64,000 bases of DNA from positions 65,992,563 to 66,056,562 of the forward strand of contig OZ024826.1 in the NCBI GenBank assembly GCA_964016985.1, written 5' to 3'. Under the pieces are notes generated by a model that made no database searches, was not told the DNA's origin, and saw only the letters and a program-made list of their open reading frames with translations. This document shows, one piece after another, positions 23,788 to 34,338 of the stretch (its first letter is position 1; every line of letters begins with the position of its first letter). A program made the translations under genes and the position numbers. The stretch is from Anodontia alba (Eukaryota; Mollusca; Bivalvia; Lucinida; Lucinidae).

Positions 23788-24819
23788 ATGGTACGATTGA
23801 CTGATGTTCAGAGGGGTAGGGCAATTGCGTTGCTGATGCAGGGTCAGAGGCAACAGCAAGTTGCCAATCATTTTGGGGTTAACGTCTCAACAATTGAACG
23901 TCTTGTTAGACGTTTAAGGGAGACAGGGCATTTAGCAGACCGACCGCGGTCTGGGCGTCCACGCGTGACGTCGCGACGTCAAGACAGGACAATCCGTCTG
24001 GCACATTTGCGGAATCGTCATCTCACTGCTACCGAAACTGCCCTTAATACAGTAGGTACGCATAATCGACAAATTTCTCCGAAGACTGTTGGAAGTCGAT
24101 TGCGTGAGATTGGTCTTCGAGCTCGTCGTCCATACGTTGGTCTGCCTCTGACCCAGGCACGTAGGTTGCGTCGTATGGCGTGGTTGACGGCGCATGCGCA
24201 CAGGCTATTTCCGATGAGGCAGTGGAGACGAGTTCTTTTTACGGACGAGTCTAGGTTCACTCTCTATCGCGCAGATGGTCGACGTCGTGTGTACCGACGT
24301 CGCGGAGAACGCTTTGCCGACGCCTGTGTTGTCGAACGGGATCGGTTTGGGGGGGGGGGAGGGGGTGGCTCCGTTATGGTCTGGGGAGGCATTGCTCACG
24401 GGATAAAATCACAGTTGGTTATTGTTGCGGGCAATATGATTGCAGTAAGGTATAGGGATGAGATCTTGCGTCCTGTTGCAGTCCCGCTTGTGCAACAACG
24501 TAATCTGATTCTGCAGCAGGACAATGCCCGACCACATGTTGCCCGAGTTTGTCAGGATTTCCTGGCAAACAATAACATCGCACCACTAGCATGGCCACCG
24601 TACAGTCCAGATTTGACCCCAATAGAGCACATGTGGGATGAGCTGGACAGAAGGGTTAGGAAGCGCCGAAATCCCCCCGCAACTCTCGCACAACTAAGGA
24701 ATGCGTTAATCGATGAATGGAATAACATCCCGATGCGAACTGTCAATGCTTTGGTTAACTCTATCCAAAGGAGAATTAGGGCAGCAACGGCAGCAAGAGG
24801 GGGGCACACCCGATACTGA
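23788..24819 (+). CDS. Tc1-like DDE transposase
   Basis: A 343-residue transposase that would bind the element ends and catalyse cut-and-paste transposition into TA sites. Residues 1-45 form the first helix-turn-helix (QRGRAIALLMQG, then VNVSTIERLV). A GRPR linker lies at 56-59 and a second DNA-binding helix set follows to about 120. The catalytic domain has D153 in FTDESRF, D245 in QQDNARPH and E280 in SPDLTPIEH. D245 and E280 are separated by 34 residues (DD34E). I chose ATG 23788 because the family homology starts there. The frame is open upstream to 23581 but that part is A+T-rich untranslated sequence. G188-G194 is a seven-glycine run where relatives usually have FGGGS, an in-frame expansion of a G tract. 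No stops or frameshifts, and length is normal for the family. Confidence 0.95.
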   Translation: MVRLTDVQRGRAIALLMQGQRQQQVANHFGVNVSTIERLVRRLRETGHLADRPRSGRPRVTSRRQDRTIRLAHLRNRHLTATETALNTVGTHNRQISPKTVGSRLREIGLRARRPYVGLPLTQARRLRRMAWLTAHAHRLFPMRQWRRVLFTDESRFTLYRADGRRRVYRRRGERFADACVVERDRFGGGGGGGSVMVWGGIAHGIKSQLVIVAGNMIAVRYRDEILRPVAVPLVQQRNLILQQDNARPHVARVCQDFLANNNIAPLAWPPYSPDLTPIEHMWDELDRRVRKRRNPPATLAQLRNALIDEWNNIPMRTVNALVNSIQRRIRAATAARGGHTRY

Positions 24820-24997
24820 TTTTCAGTTTGATTTTGATTTCAAGATTTGGGGGGTAGCTACCAATGAACTTCAATAACTCGAGACTTGTTGATCACAAAC
24901 CAATGAAATTTGGAACTTTTGTTCCATACATGTACCGTTTTGTAATCATAGTAAAATATTTAACAAACTTTTTCAAACTTGAATGAAATTTAGGAAT

Positions 24998-25031
24998 AAA
25001 ATTTACCCTGCGTTTCGTTTTCCTTTCAGTA
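24998..25031 (-). repeat. Right terminal inverted repeat of the Tc1-like element
   Basis: The reverse complement begins TACTGAAAGGAAAA, then GAAACGCAGGGTA. It is followed by TA. Confidence 0.92.
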
Positions 25032-25169
25032 TACATTACTTATATAGCATATTTTATCGACTGAATGACTCCTTTAGTGGACCCCACAGAGAGAAACACG
25101 TGGCCAATATCAGCATCCAAATCAGCGCGAGGCTTATCAGCGTTTTATGCCGACTTGTTACAAAAAGAT

Positions 25170-25290
25170 AAATTATAACATGATTGTTATGCGGCAAACT
25201 GCAAGCATGGTTGTTACCCCAATTCTGGTTGATAACTTTCCTTCTTTAATAGTACTAAGGTGAGTCGGGCCTCTAACTGAATAAGGCTCC
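25170..25290 (+). pseudogene. Retroelement C-terminal fragment
   Basis: It reads MRQTASMVVTPILVDNFPSL and then VGPLTE-like sequence. This matches MRQTACLVCNLIFIDGCASL at 9771-9830, so it is the extreme C-terminus of the same retroelement family. Confidence 0.55.
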
Positions 25291-25534
25291 TTCCTCAATC
25301 TGTTTCGGAAGGTTGGCGCCTGACTGTTGCTGTCTGTGGTCGGGGCTATCGTGGTCCAAATTGTGGTTTTCTTTTGCTCTGACTTCAGATTGGCATTCAG
25401 CCTTTTATTTTATTTCATGACAATTTTGCGATTATTTGTGTTTTACTGTGATCTTTCACTAATGAGACAGAGGACCTACGTGGACCTAACACATATCTGT
25501 AATTCTGAGATGCATCAGAATTAAGGGCGAGGTT

Positions 25535-25745
25535 TATCGATTAAAACTAGTTTAAACACCGAGTGGTTGTTTCTACTGACCGTTTCAAGGCAGTTCCTCT
25601 GTGGATTTTCTTACTGTTTGTTATTGCAACTGTGCAGTTGTGTCTGGTCATTGTGTGTTCTTCAGCTCTTCTTCGTTTTGCTGCCTCGGAAAGGCTGTGC
25701 TTCCATTTATATTTGTGTACATGTGATGAGACTCGGTCACTGCAC
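25535..25745 (+). repeat. RepA-related copy
   Basis: It reads in the orientation of 60945-61160: GGGCGAGGTTTATCGATTAA, a TTCTACTGACCGTTTCAAGG block, then T-rich sequence with TTCTTCTTCG and CGGAAAGGCTGTG. Open frames on both strands here have no relatives outside the repeat. Confidence 0.55.
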
Positions 25746-26084
25746 AATTTTTACAAAATAATTTCCCGGCTTTGCCTCAAACTACTGATAAGTGTATTGA
25801 CATGCAATTATAAACTCTAGTAAACCTCATCGCAATGACAAAATACCAATGAGTTTGCATTTTATTGCATACAACAAATGCCGCAGACTGCGACGAAACT
25901 TATTAAGGAATACGTGTCGTATTTATTAAGTCTGTATCATATTTAGATCATATATGTATATCGAATAAAGACCATGATAAGACTGAGTTATTGCTTAGTT
26001 TGTTTTATTTTTCTTAACTCATATGTATATAAGTAAGTGCTTTCTCTTAATAATATAGGGACTGTATTGCCCATTTTAGGGGGT

Positions 26085-26372
26085 GGTCGGGTGGTGCGAA
26101 GGTGTCGTGTATCTTAGGTCACCGGGGCGTCCAACTGATATTGGCTTACAGTTGGGTAAGGCCTGCTATCCTTGTAGCAGGAAAGGGTAGACGGGGAATG
26201 TTTTTATTTCTTCTGTTTCTTCACTTTCATTCCTATTCCTCTTTCTTCCCTATTCCTCTCTTTCATCTCCTCTACTATCTCTTCTATCTCTTTTCTCCCT
26301 TTCTCTGGGAGACGACACAAAATGATCCTCAAGGGTTGACGTGTCGTTAATTCCCAACACATTCAATTGCCC
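26085..26372 (+). repeat. RepE interspersed repeat, copy 1
   Basis: It matches 33899-34175 over about 280 bp in the same orientation: GCGAAGGTGTCGTGTATCTT, CCAACTGATATTGGCTTACA, GCCTGCTATCCTTGTAGCAG, a TC-rich middle and GGGTTGACGTGTCGTTAA. The terminal 'gtgtcattaaaccccatcacaatcaa' style tail of copy 2 is SINE-like. No tRNA-like boxes are convincing. Confidence 0.8.
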
Positions 26373-27080
26373 ATTTAGTAACCATATAAATTCGCTACTG
26401 TATCGCGTTCTGCGGTTCCATTTCGATGGTAGAAGCATTCTATTAATTAACTTGGATTTCAATCAACTGTCTTCTTCACCCTCAATTACTGACATATCGT
26501 GACACAGAATTAAATTTGCAGGGGAAGGTCTGTTGCGATATTGTTTCTGGCATGAAGATCCCAAACTAATTAATCAAATTTTCAGAGTCGTGTTGACAAA
26601 ATGTAGAAGAGTTATGCCAAGAAAGATTTTTAATCTGAATTTTTACCATTACCCAGCTACAAGGGTATATTAAACAAACATTTAAAGCCTTTTTATACCT
26701 TTCATTGCAGTTTTACTGATATATATTTCATTTAATTTCAGTCAAGTAAAGAAAAATTCAAAGTCTTAAACAGTACGTAATGAAAATGCCTCTGTACGAT
26801 ATATCTCGAGTTTTCACGCATATTATAACACGTTACCAAGTTCCTGTTTTAAGGTTTTAATATAATGCCGTCAGACAACAATACCATTGGTAGCAAAACA
26901 TAATTTTCATGAAAATCCTGGTTACTTTTCTTCAAATGTCGAAAGGAAAACTTAAGGTTTAAGAGGAAGTGGAACGAAATTCGTTTATCAGTGATATTAA
27001 AGATGCTGAAATTCCAATGATTTAAATCATTAGGCTGAATATGTTCTCATTTGCATAACCATTTACAAAACTCTTCCTAA
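26373..27080. other. A+T-rich noncoding DNA
   Basis: No gene or element was recognised. Confidence 0.4.
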
Positions 27081-27084
27081 GAGT

Positions 27085-28190
27085 AATCAACGTGGGGTGA
27101 TCGAAAAGTACGTTTCTTTTATAACTTACTTAAAAATAAGAAACAAAGTACTTACATTTAGTGACAATTTTTCAAAGTATATTCCCTTGGTACAAGTACA
27201 CCTGCTCGAGCCCGTCACGTGACATCACCCTCAGCGCCTTCGTTAAGGCCACCACTATCCCCTCTATGGACTCGTGCTTCTTTCCACGTAACTTTCCTTC
27301 ATTAAATGACACAACCAAAAGTCACAATTGCCAGGTCTGGGCTATAAGGGGGTGGGGGTGGGGGTGGGGGATGAGGAAGTCTTGATACCCAGACTAAGAA
27401 TGGTGTCCTTAACTTGACGACCCTTATGTACAGGAGCGTTGGCTTGATGTAAATATAGCCTGATTGGTAAAGGTCTGGGCGCTTTTCTCGAACGGCTCTC
27501 TGCAGCTGAGTTAGAATTCAATTTGAATAATATTCACCATTAACAGTAATTTCGTTCAAAACTATGTGGCAGAGAATATCACAGAAAATGATTGCTATGA
27601 CTTGCCAGGCTGACTTAAAAAGTCTCGCTTTTTCAGGATAAGGAGACGGTGAATGTTTCCATATTTTGCTGTTTACTCTCAGGCTCAAAAAAGTGTACCC
27701 AAGCTTCGCCACAAGTAATCACTTTTTTGAGAAACTGATCACCTTTCCAAGAGAGCTTTGCAAGTTTTTACCTTCACCCTCTTTTATTCTGGCTGGAGAA
27801 GACGGGTACCCACTTAGCGCAAACCCGTCGCATTCCTAAGTCCTGAATCAAAAATGCCATACTCCTCAACGTCATGAACTGTGATTCGTCTGTTTTCAGT
27901 CATTAAACTTTCAAATAGGGCAAAATGGTCTTTACTGTCACGTGCTTTCCTCTTCGAGAGTAATCTTCCACAGACCCTCTCCCGTTCTTAAATCGCAAAA
28001 AAAAACAACAAAAAAACAAAAAAAAAAAAAAAAAAAAAAACAAAAACAAAACACTTCTGACATAAGGATTGTTAGAGCGAAGTCTCCATACCATCATTTG
28101 TTGCCTTCAGCGAATTCCCTAATTTCACGTAGATTTTATTTATAACTATCCGTTGTTCTTCAACACTGACGCCTGCCATTTTACAACAAG
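27085..28190 (-). pseudogene. Dead mariner-family transposase
   Basis: The minus strand from an ATG near 28184 reads MAGVSVEEQR and KLGNSLKA, is broken by an A/T homopolymer (28009-28052), then continues GRGSVEDYSRRG, TENRRITVHDVEEYGI, QFLKKVITCGEAWVHFFEPE, KARLFKSAWQV, ANAPVHKGRQ, CDFWL and KALRVMS. In active mariners the first two catalytic sites are TGDETW and HQDNAP. Here they read TCGEAW and HQANAP, so both aspartates are gone. Several frameshifts are also present. The codons around the usual PPYSPD have expanded into a (CCCCCA)n tract (27348-27370). Inactive, old copy. Terminal repeats could not be paired. Confidence 0.85.
27348..27370 (+). repeat. Perfect (GGGGGT)n quadruplex motif
   Basis: Four runs of five G separated by single T on the plus strand. 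This is a textbook short-loop G-quadruplex sequence. It lies inside the mariner relic, where the transposase would encode the PPYSPD region. Confidence 0.9.
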
Positions 28191-28625
28191 TGCGTTTACA
28201 ATGAAGTCATCAGTGCGACATGGGAAGAGCTGCATTATAAAGTCCATGAGCTCTACAGTACAGTTTATTATCTATTCGTCTTTTTTTCGGAGAGAAGAAA
28301 CAGAAAGTGAAATCAAACGTGAAAGCATCTGATGACGTCTAGATTGTTTCAAAGTATCACTTAAATCTGAAAGTGCCATTAAATGGCGTTGTTTACTTTT
28401 TAAGTTGCCATTTTTGTGTTCTATGGGATAGTTTTGTTTTTTTCGCTTACAAATATTAAAAAGAAAGAAAACATCGAATCGAGTTACAGATCAGTGGATA
28501 ATGGGTTTGCAATGCCCTAATCCATTTCAACTCTAATTCATGTGTAAGGATAGTTTTGAATAATCTTTTCAACTCCGACAAAAGAGGAAAATGCTAGAAG
28601 GTATAATCGAAGTTTACATGCTTGT
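28191..28625. other. Unassigned noncoding DNA
   Basis: No gene was recognised. The right terminus of the minus-strand mariner should lie in its left part, but I could not pair it with the other end. Confidence 0.35.
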
Positions 28626-28629
28626 GTTA

Positions 28630-29290
28630 ACTACGTTTTCACCAGCAACACCAAGAAGACCAAGGTTGAGCACCAACTTACAACTGGAAAGTTATACAAT
28701 GAGCCCATCACCACGGTGAAAGAGCACATACAGGAATGAACATCAAAGTCTCGGTTTAACTCAGACATCCTTCATATGACAGCATTGCAATCTGCAGGAT
28801 AGCATAGGCGCCCTTCCACCGGCTTAAGCAGATCTCGATTATCCAACAAACCATCATGGACAAGGAAACCAAGTAAAATAAAAATAAAAACTGTAATATG
28901 ATGAAATATGGGGGAAACCTTTTACAGCCACCACATCAGCTGCAGTAAAGTCAAATATATAAAGGCAAATTGTTGACAAGTTGTGCACACTAATGATAAA
29001 TTAAACAACAGGGTAGCTCAAGTCAGTTCAGCATTGGCAGGCTACCTGGAAATATCTGGGATCGAAGTGGAATTAGACCGGATAGAATGCTGAAAATCGA
29101 TGAAGCTGCAGTACTGCTAACACTTTTATATGCATACGAAACCTGGGCAATTTAGCATCGTTTTACTAAAATTCTTAACCACTTCCACACAAGTTGCCTG
29201 AAGAAACTCCTACAGATCAGGTGGCAAGACAAGATCCCTGACACAGGGCCCTTACAGAGACTACAGAGAAGAGAGATGCACGGCAAAGCA
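28630..29290 (+). pseudogene. LINE reverse-transcriptase C-terminal remnant
   Basis: Across frameshifts it reads TKKTKVEHQLTTG-like, then NNRVAQVSSALAGYLEIS, LLYAYETWA, FTKILNHFHTSCLKKLLQI and RWQDKIPDT. The LYGxETW and NHFHxxCLRKLLxIxWQDKIPDT strings are standard in the region after the RT core of animal RTE/Jockey-like LINEs. The fragment would precede the type of C-terminus seen at 22940-23390, but the two lie 5.6 kb apart and in the wrong order. They are separate insertions. Dead. Confidence 0.75.
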
Positions 29291-29320
29291 TAGAACAGAA
29301 CGGCAAGGCATGGTACAAAT

Positions 29321-29366
29321 ATGGCATGGCATGGCATAACATAGCATAGCATAGCATAGCATAGCA
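29321..29366. repeat. (GGCAT/AGCAT)n short tandem repeat
   Basis: About nine ~5 bp units, first ATGGC-type and then ATAGC-type, just downstream of the LINE remnant. Confidence 0.9.
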
Positions 29367-29490
29367 CAGACAATAATGATTTATTATCCAATACTGGACC
29401 CATTTCGAGTAATTAATTATACATTTTTATATGTGGACGATTTCATGTGATAAGAAAGGGAGACAACAAAACTTAATAAATATTACACTA

Positions 29491-29507
29491 CGCGCGCGCG
29501 CGCACAC

Positions 29508-29592
<85 letters not shown>
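29491..29592. repeat. (CG)n-(CA)n compound microsatellite
   Basis: Twelve bases of alternating CG followed by about ninety of CA, giving ~100 bp of unbroken purine-pyrimidine alternation. Confidence 0.97.
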
Positions 29593-29593
<1 letters not shown>

Positions 29594-30600
29594 TGTCACA
29601 CACCTAGCCGTGTAATACAAATAAGACTTGTTAAACTTCTCCCCGTACTTAGTCATAGTCCAGATTATAAGTGTGTCTAACGGAAACTGCGAGGTTCCTC
29701 GAACTGCAGAGCGGTTCGGCGTGCAGACGCACTACTATAGACTAATCGCGTGACACCAAAAATGTGATGGTCCAACAAACGCTTGGTTGGTTCGGTGCTG
29801 ATCCTGAAAAACAATAAGCGTTTCGTGATTTGGCAGAGGCTATTGACACGGCGGCCGGGCCGATAAGAATAACAAAACAGCCAATAACGCCAAGTATTCC
29901 AATTGAAGGTGGTGAATCACGAGACTTATGACGTCAATCTACAAAATTTGCGATCGCGGCCATTTTAAATTTTGTCTCCACTTCGAATTTTATTTCTATC
30001 CATTCTCCGTCTGTTAACAAGCCAAACATGATTCGTTTTGTGCATAAGGTACACTTTGATGTAGATTTTCAGATAACACATAGACTTAACGCTCTTCTGA
30101 CGTGATAATCTAAAAAAAACTTCGACACAATAATGTGTTCGTTCGACCGGTATGTTTTTTTTTTTTTTTTACAAAGACAAAAAGGCACAAACGGTAAAAA
30201 TTCTTTAGCAAAAAAATCCTGAAGCAATAAAATGGATTTCAGGTAAGCAAACGATAGTGTATTGTCGTTGCACCTGTCACCGGCATGCACTAGTTTTCGG
30301 AAATCATGGCCCCCGCCCATCGGGGCCCGCGAATTAGATGGGCTGCCTAAGCCTCCATGGCAGAGCTGCAAGTAACTAAGCAGGACCCGAATTCATGTGA
30401 TCGGGTCGGATAAAAGTCCTACAAATTTGGAGGCAATTTCTCTTTAGAAACTACTGAAATATTGTTGACTTAGAAATTATATCGTAATTCATGCAGTGGA
30501 TTCAGAAGTCAAGTGTGGTCTGAAATCCAATTCAGTTAGATCTGATAGCATTATTGTGAATCTCTTTGTTTTTCCATTTTTCCATTTATAATTATACCAT
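29593..30600. other. Noncoding DNA with more CpG than its surroundings
   Basis: 29680-29960 and 30290-30420 contain visibly more CpG than neighbouring DNA. A promoter-like role is possible, but I see no TATA box, initiator or adjoining coding exon. No gene is called. Confidence 0.35.
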
Positions 30601-31075
30601 AATTACCAAATATATTTAGACTTTGCATAGGCTTTCAAGTGGGCCCTACTTTTCCCTACTTTTTTTGTGTTCCTTTTCTTTTTTTTCTGAAAATGCCCTA
30701 TTATCCCTACTTTAAGTCCAAAAATGTTTGAAGTGACCAAACATTGTAATTTTTTCCTCGCTTGCTCGGAGTTTGTAAAAATCAGATCAGCTTGATCTGA
30801 GCAGCCGCGATGCAAAAGTTTATAAAATATTTTTACTTCAGTTGTAACTCCTTTTTTGGAATATTTAGTTTGGCATTTCCTTTCCATGGCAATGCAGTGT
30901 TTTTGTTCCGAGAAAACACTGTTGCTTATTATATCTTTTTCTAAGTCTGAAAACACTCAAAACGTCCTTACTATCCCTACTTTACATGATTGAAAAGCCT
31001 ACTTTTGCCCTATTTTTTCAAAATTTTGAGCCCTACTTTATCGCTACTTTTTCACTTAAGGGCATTTGAAAGCCT
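30601..31075 (-). other. Unexplained region with a 117-codon ORF
   Basis: The minus-strand frame at 30603-30956 is rich in Lys and Ser. The DNA repeatedly shows AAGTAGGG and AGTAGGGATA on the minus strand (near 30655, 30705, 30975 and 31035), so the region may be a diverged short repeat. No family was recognised. Coding status is doubtful. Confidence 0.3.
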
Positions 31076-31245
31076 GTTTGCACATAAATTTTTACCAAAC
31101 TGGTTTGCCTATCCTTAGATGTGTCTAAAATACTGACAGACTGGCAAACAGTTTACCTATAGGAGCAGTTTGATCTGGGTCTACACTGTTTGCTCAGATC
31201 TTCTTGTCAGAATATTTAGTATAAATATTGTATCCTAGTACCACC
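31076..31245. repeat. Interspersed-repeat fragment with hairpin-type motif
   Basis: GGCAAACAGTTTACC and GATCTGGGTCTACACTGTTTG resemble the TTTGCAAACAGTGCAGACCC motif of the RepF copies at 38.3 and 40.2 kb. A short relic of the same broad family is likely. Confidence 0.4.
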
Positions 31246-31255
31246 TTCTTTTTTA

Positions 31256-31286
<31 letters not shown>

Positions 31287-31335
31287 TTTGTTTTGAAAAA
31301 AAAAACAAAAAAAACAAAAAAAAAAAAAAACATAA
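31246..31335. repeat. (TTTA)n plus T and A homopolymers
   Basis: Low-complexity tetranucleotide and homopolymer tract. No coding content. Confidence 0.9.
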
Positions 31336-31636
31336 AAAAATGAGAGATTTCACCAAGAAAATTAGGTAGGGAATGGTTACCCGAAATGTACATATTTTTT
31401 TTTATTTGGTTTAATGTAGTATATGACAAAATTGTACTACCTTGCAATACAAGCCAGCTCTTTTAGAGGTGGGATGGCTGGATAGCTGAGAGTTTAGCTC
31501 ACCGATCACAAAGTCCCAGTTTCAAAAACCGAAATTCAGCTCTTGATTGTAGGGTGCTTCATGGCACAGAGCTTTTCATTAACATCTTTCTAATGTCTTG
31601 ATATGACTTAAATAATATTGAAAAGATTTTAAAACA

Positions 31637-31713
31637 CAATGCCGCCAGCATAATAGTGACGTGGTAGAGTGTTGGCCTTTCATGCGTTGCATGCGTTTGA
31701 TCCCCGGCAGCGG
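31637..31713 (+). repeat. tRNA-like sequence, probably a SINE head
   Basis: TGCCGCC at 31639 can pair with AGCGGCA near 31710 as an acceptor-like stem. TGGTAGAGTGTTGG resembles an A box and GTTTGATCCCC a B box. The anticodon stem does not pair well, so I do not call a functional tRNA. A tRNA-derived SINE head is more likely. Confidence 0.45.
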
Positions 31714-31869
31714 CATTGACGATTAGTGTTGTTTCTCCTGTAACATTAACGTAGAATAACACTCATTTTCTGTAAGGATATTTAACAAGTAGAATAATTG
31801 GTTGGTTGTATCTAAGCCAAAATTAGTATTTTCTCTGTAGTATAACTACAAAACCATACCAGTTAAACT

Positions 31870-32060
31870 CTAAAAAAAAAAAGATATGGGTCCCCTTATT
31901 CCTGGAATATTATTTAAAATTTCAAGATCCTATCTGTAACTGTTCTTGGCTATATGCGAAGATTGGACAAAGTAACGGTCAAACAACCACAGAGTTTTAT
32001 GCCCCTCCACCTTCTTTGAAGTTTGGAGCATTATAACTAGGTCCACTATTTCTTATCTGA
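31870..32060 (-). repeat. Fragment of the ~335 bp tandem-repeat family
   Basis: In reverse orientation it resembles 19300-19450, with GATATGGGTCC, TTTCAAGATCCTA and CTTCTTTGAAGT in matching order. Confidence 0.5.
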
Positions 32061-32229
32061 CGGCTCAGGACGAGATATTATGATCTGTCAGTCAACACCT
32101 TTGAAGGACTTCTCCTCTGAAATCACTGGGTCATTTTTAGCTCGCCTGTACAAAAATACAGTTAGACCTATTGCACTACCTCTGCATTGGCGTTGGCATC
32201 AGCATTTATTAGCCTTGTGAGGCTTGTCC

Positions 32230-33310
<1,081 letters not shown>

Positions 33311-33329
33311 AGATAAAACAATTCTTATG

Positions 33330-33830
33330 ACAAGAAAATCGCAACAAAGGAATGAAGCATAACTAAATAAATTTCCCGCCTATCGAGGGATTCAAACCCG
33401 GTCTGCCCGAATAAAACTCCAATTTTCTAACCACTGAGCGAAAGAGTAAACTCCATGACCCGCAGTTGTCAGAGATTTAATACATATCTAGAAGAAGGTA
33501 GTAGTGATAGGCCGTAACCGCCCCCTCCCCCCACCCCCTCCACCGCCATATTCAAGAAAGTCATCATTTATGATGACACGAAGCCATTTTTGGCGAAGTT
33601 AAGTCCAATTTCGGACGAGCTCCCAATCTTACGAAATGAAAGTCGTAACAGAGGAATGAAGCGTAGCTGAATAAATTTCCCGCCTATCATGGGATTCGAA
33701 CCCGGTCTGCCCGGATAAAAATCCAATGCTCTAACTACTGAGCCAAAGAGTCGACTCCCTGAAGCAGTTGTAAGGAATATATATCTACAAGCTATGGCAG
33801 ATTATCGAAGGTAGGAGTGATAAGCCGTAA
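33330..33830 (-). repeat. Two tandem tRNA-like SINE copies
   Basis: Copies at about 33340-33515 and 33640-33828 are direct repeats ~300 bp apart. On the minus strand the second reads TTTGGCTCAGTAGTTAGAGC (A box, D arm) and CCGGGTTCGAATCCC (B box, T arm). The anticodon region has TTGGATTTTTATCC. Acceptor stems do not pair, so these are tRNA-derived SINEs and not tRNA genes. The first copy's B box has decayed to GGGTTTGAATCC. Confidence 0.75.
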
Positions 33831-33898
33831 CACAATAGCGAATCTTAGGGCATAAAAATAAAACAATTTCCTTTGTGCTCCAGATAAGCTTGGTCACT

Positions 33899-34175
33899 TG
33901 GTCGGGTGTGGCGAAGGTGTCGTGTATCTTATGTCACCAGGACGTCCAACTGATATTGGCTTACATTTTGGGCAAGGCCTGCTATCCTTGTAGCAGGTAA
34001 GGGTAGAGGGGGAATGTTTTTATTTCCTGTGTTTCTTCAGTTTCCTCTTTCTTCCCTGTCCTTCTCTTTCATCTGCTCTACTATCTCTTCTATCACTTTT
34101 CGTCCTTGCTCTGGGAGAGGACACAAAATGACCCACAAGGGTTGATGTGTCATTAAACCCCATCACAATCAATGC
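33899..34175 (+). repeat. RepE interspersed repeat, copy 2
   Basis: Same family and orientation as 26085-26372. It ends GTGTCATTAAACCCC then ATCACAATCAA, an AATCA-type tail. It interrupts the minisatellite field. Confidence 0.8.
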
Positions 34176-34179
34176 TGCA

Positions 34180-34303
34180 GATAAGAGCCAATACAATAGA
34201 GCTTCTCTGGGCTCCAGATAAGAGAGAGTAAACAGTAAAGGTTCATAGGGCCCCAGATAAGAGACATTAAGCGATAAAGGTTCGTAGGGCTCAAGCTAAG
34301 TTG

Positions 34304-34338
<35 letters not shown>

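Larger units (their letters stand above)
23427..25033 (+). mobile_element. Complete Tc1-like transposon (Tc1/mariner superfamily)
   Basis: The element is 1,603 bp (23429-25031), flanked by TA on each side (23427-23428 and 25032-25033) as expected for TA target duplication. The terminal inverted repeats begin TACTGAAAGGAAAA, continue as GAAACGCAGGGTA, and match over about 34 bp with three differences. The single ORF is intact. Its coding sequence is visibly G+C-richer than the A+T-rich surroundings. I infer a recent insertion, with possible horizontal origin unproven. Confidence 0.95.

Noticed and set aside
30603..30956. 117-codon minus-strand ORF
   Set aside because: Lys/Ser-rich with no recognisable domain, in DNA that repeats AGTAGGG motifs. 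Kept only as an unexplained region.
33680..33760. Possible functional tRNA gene on the minus strand
   Set aside because: A and B boxes are good but the acceptor stem does not pair, and the sequence is part of a longer duplicated SINE unit.
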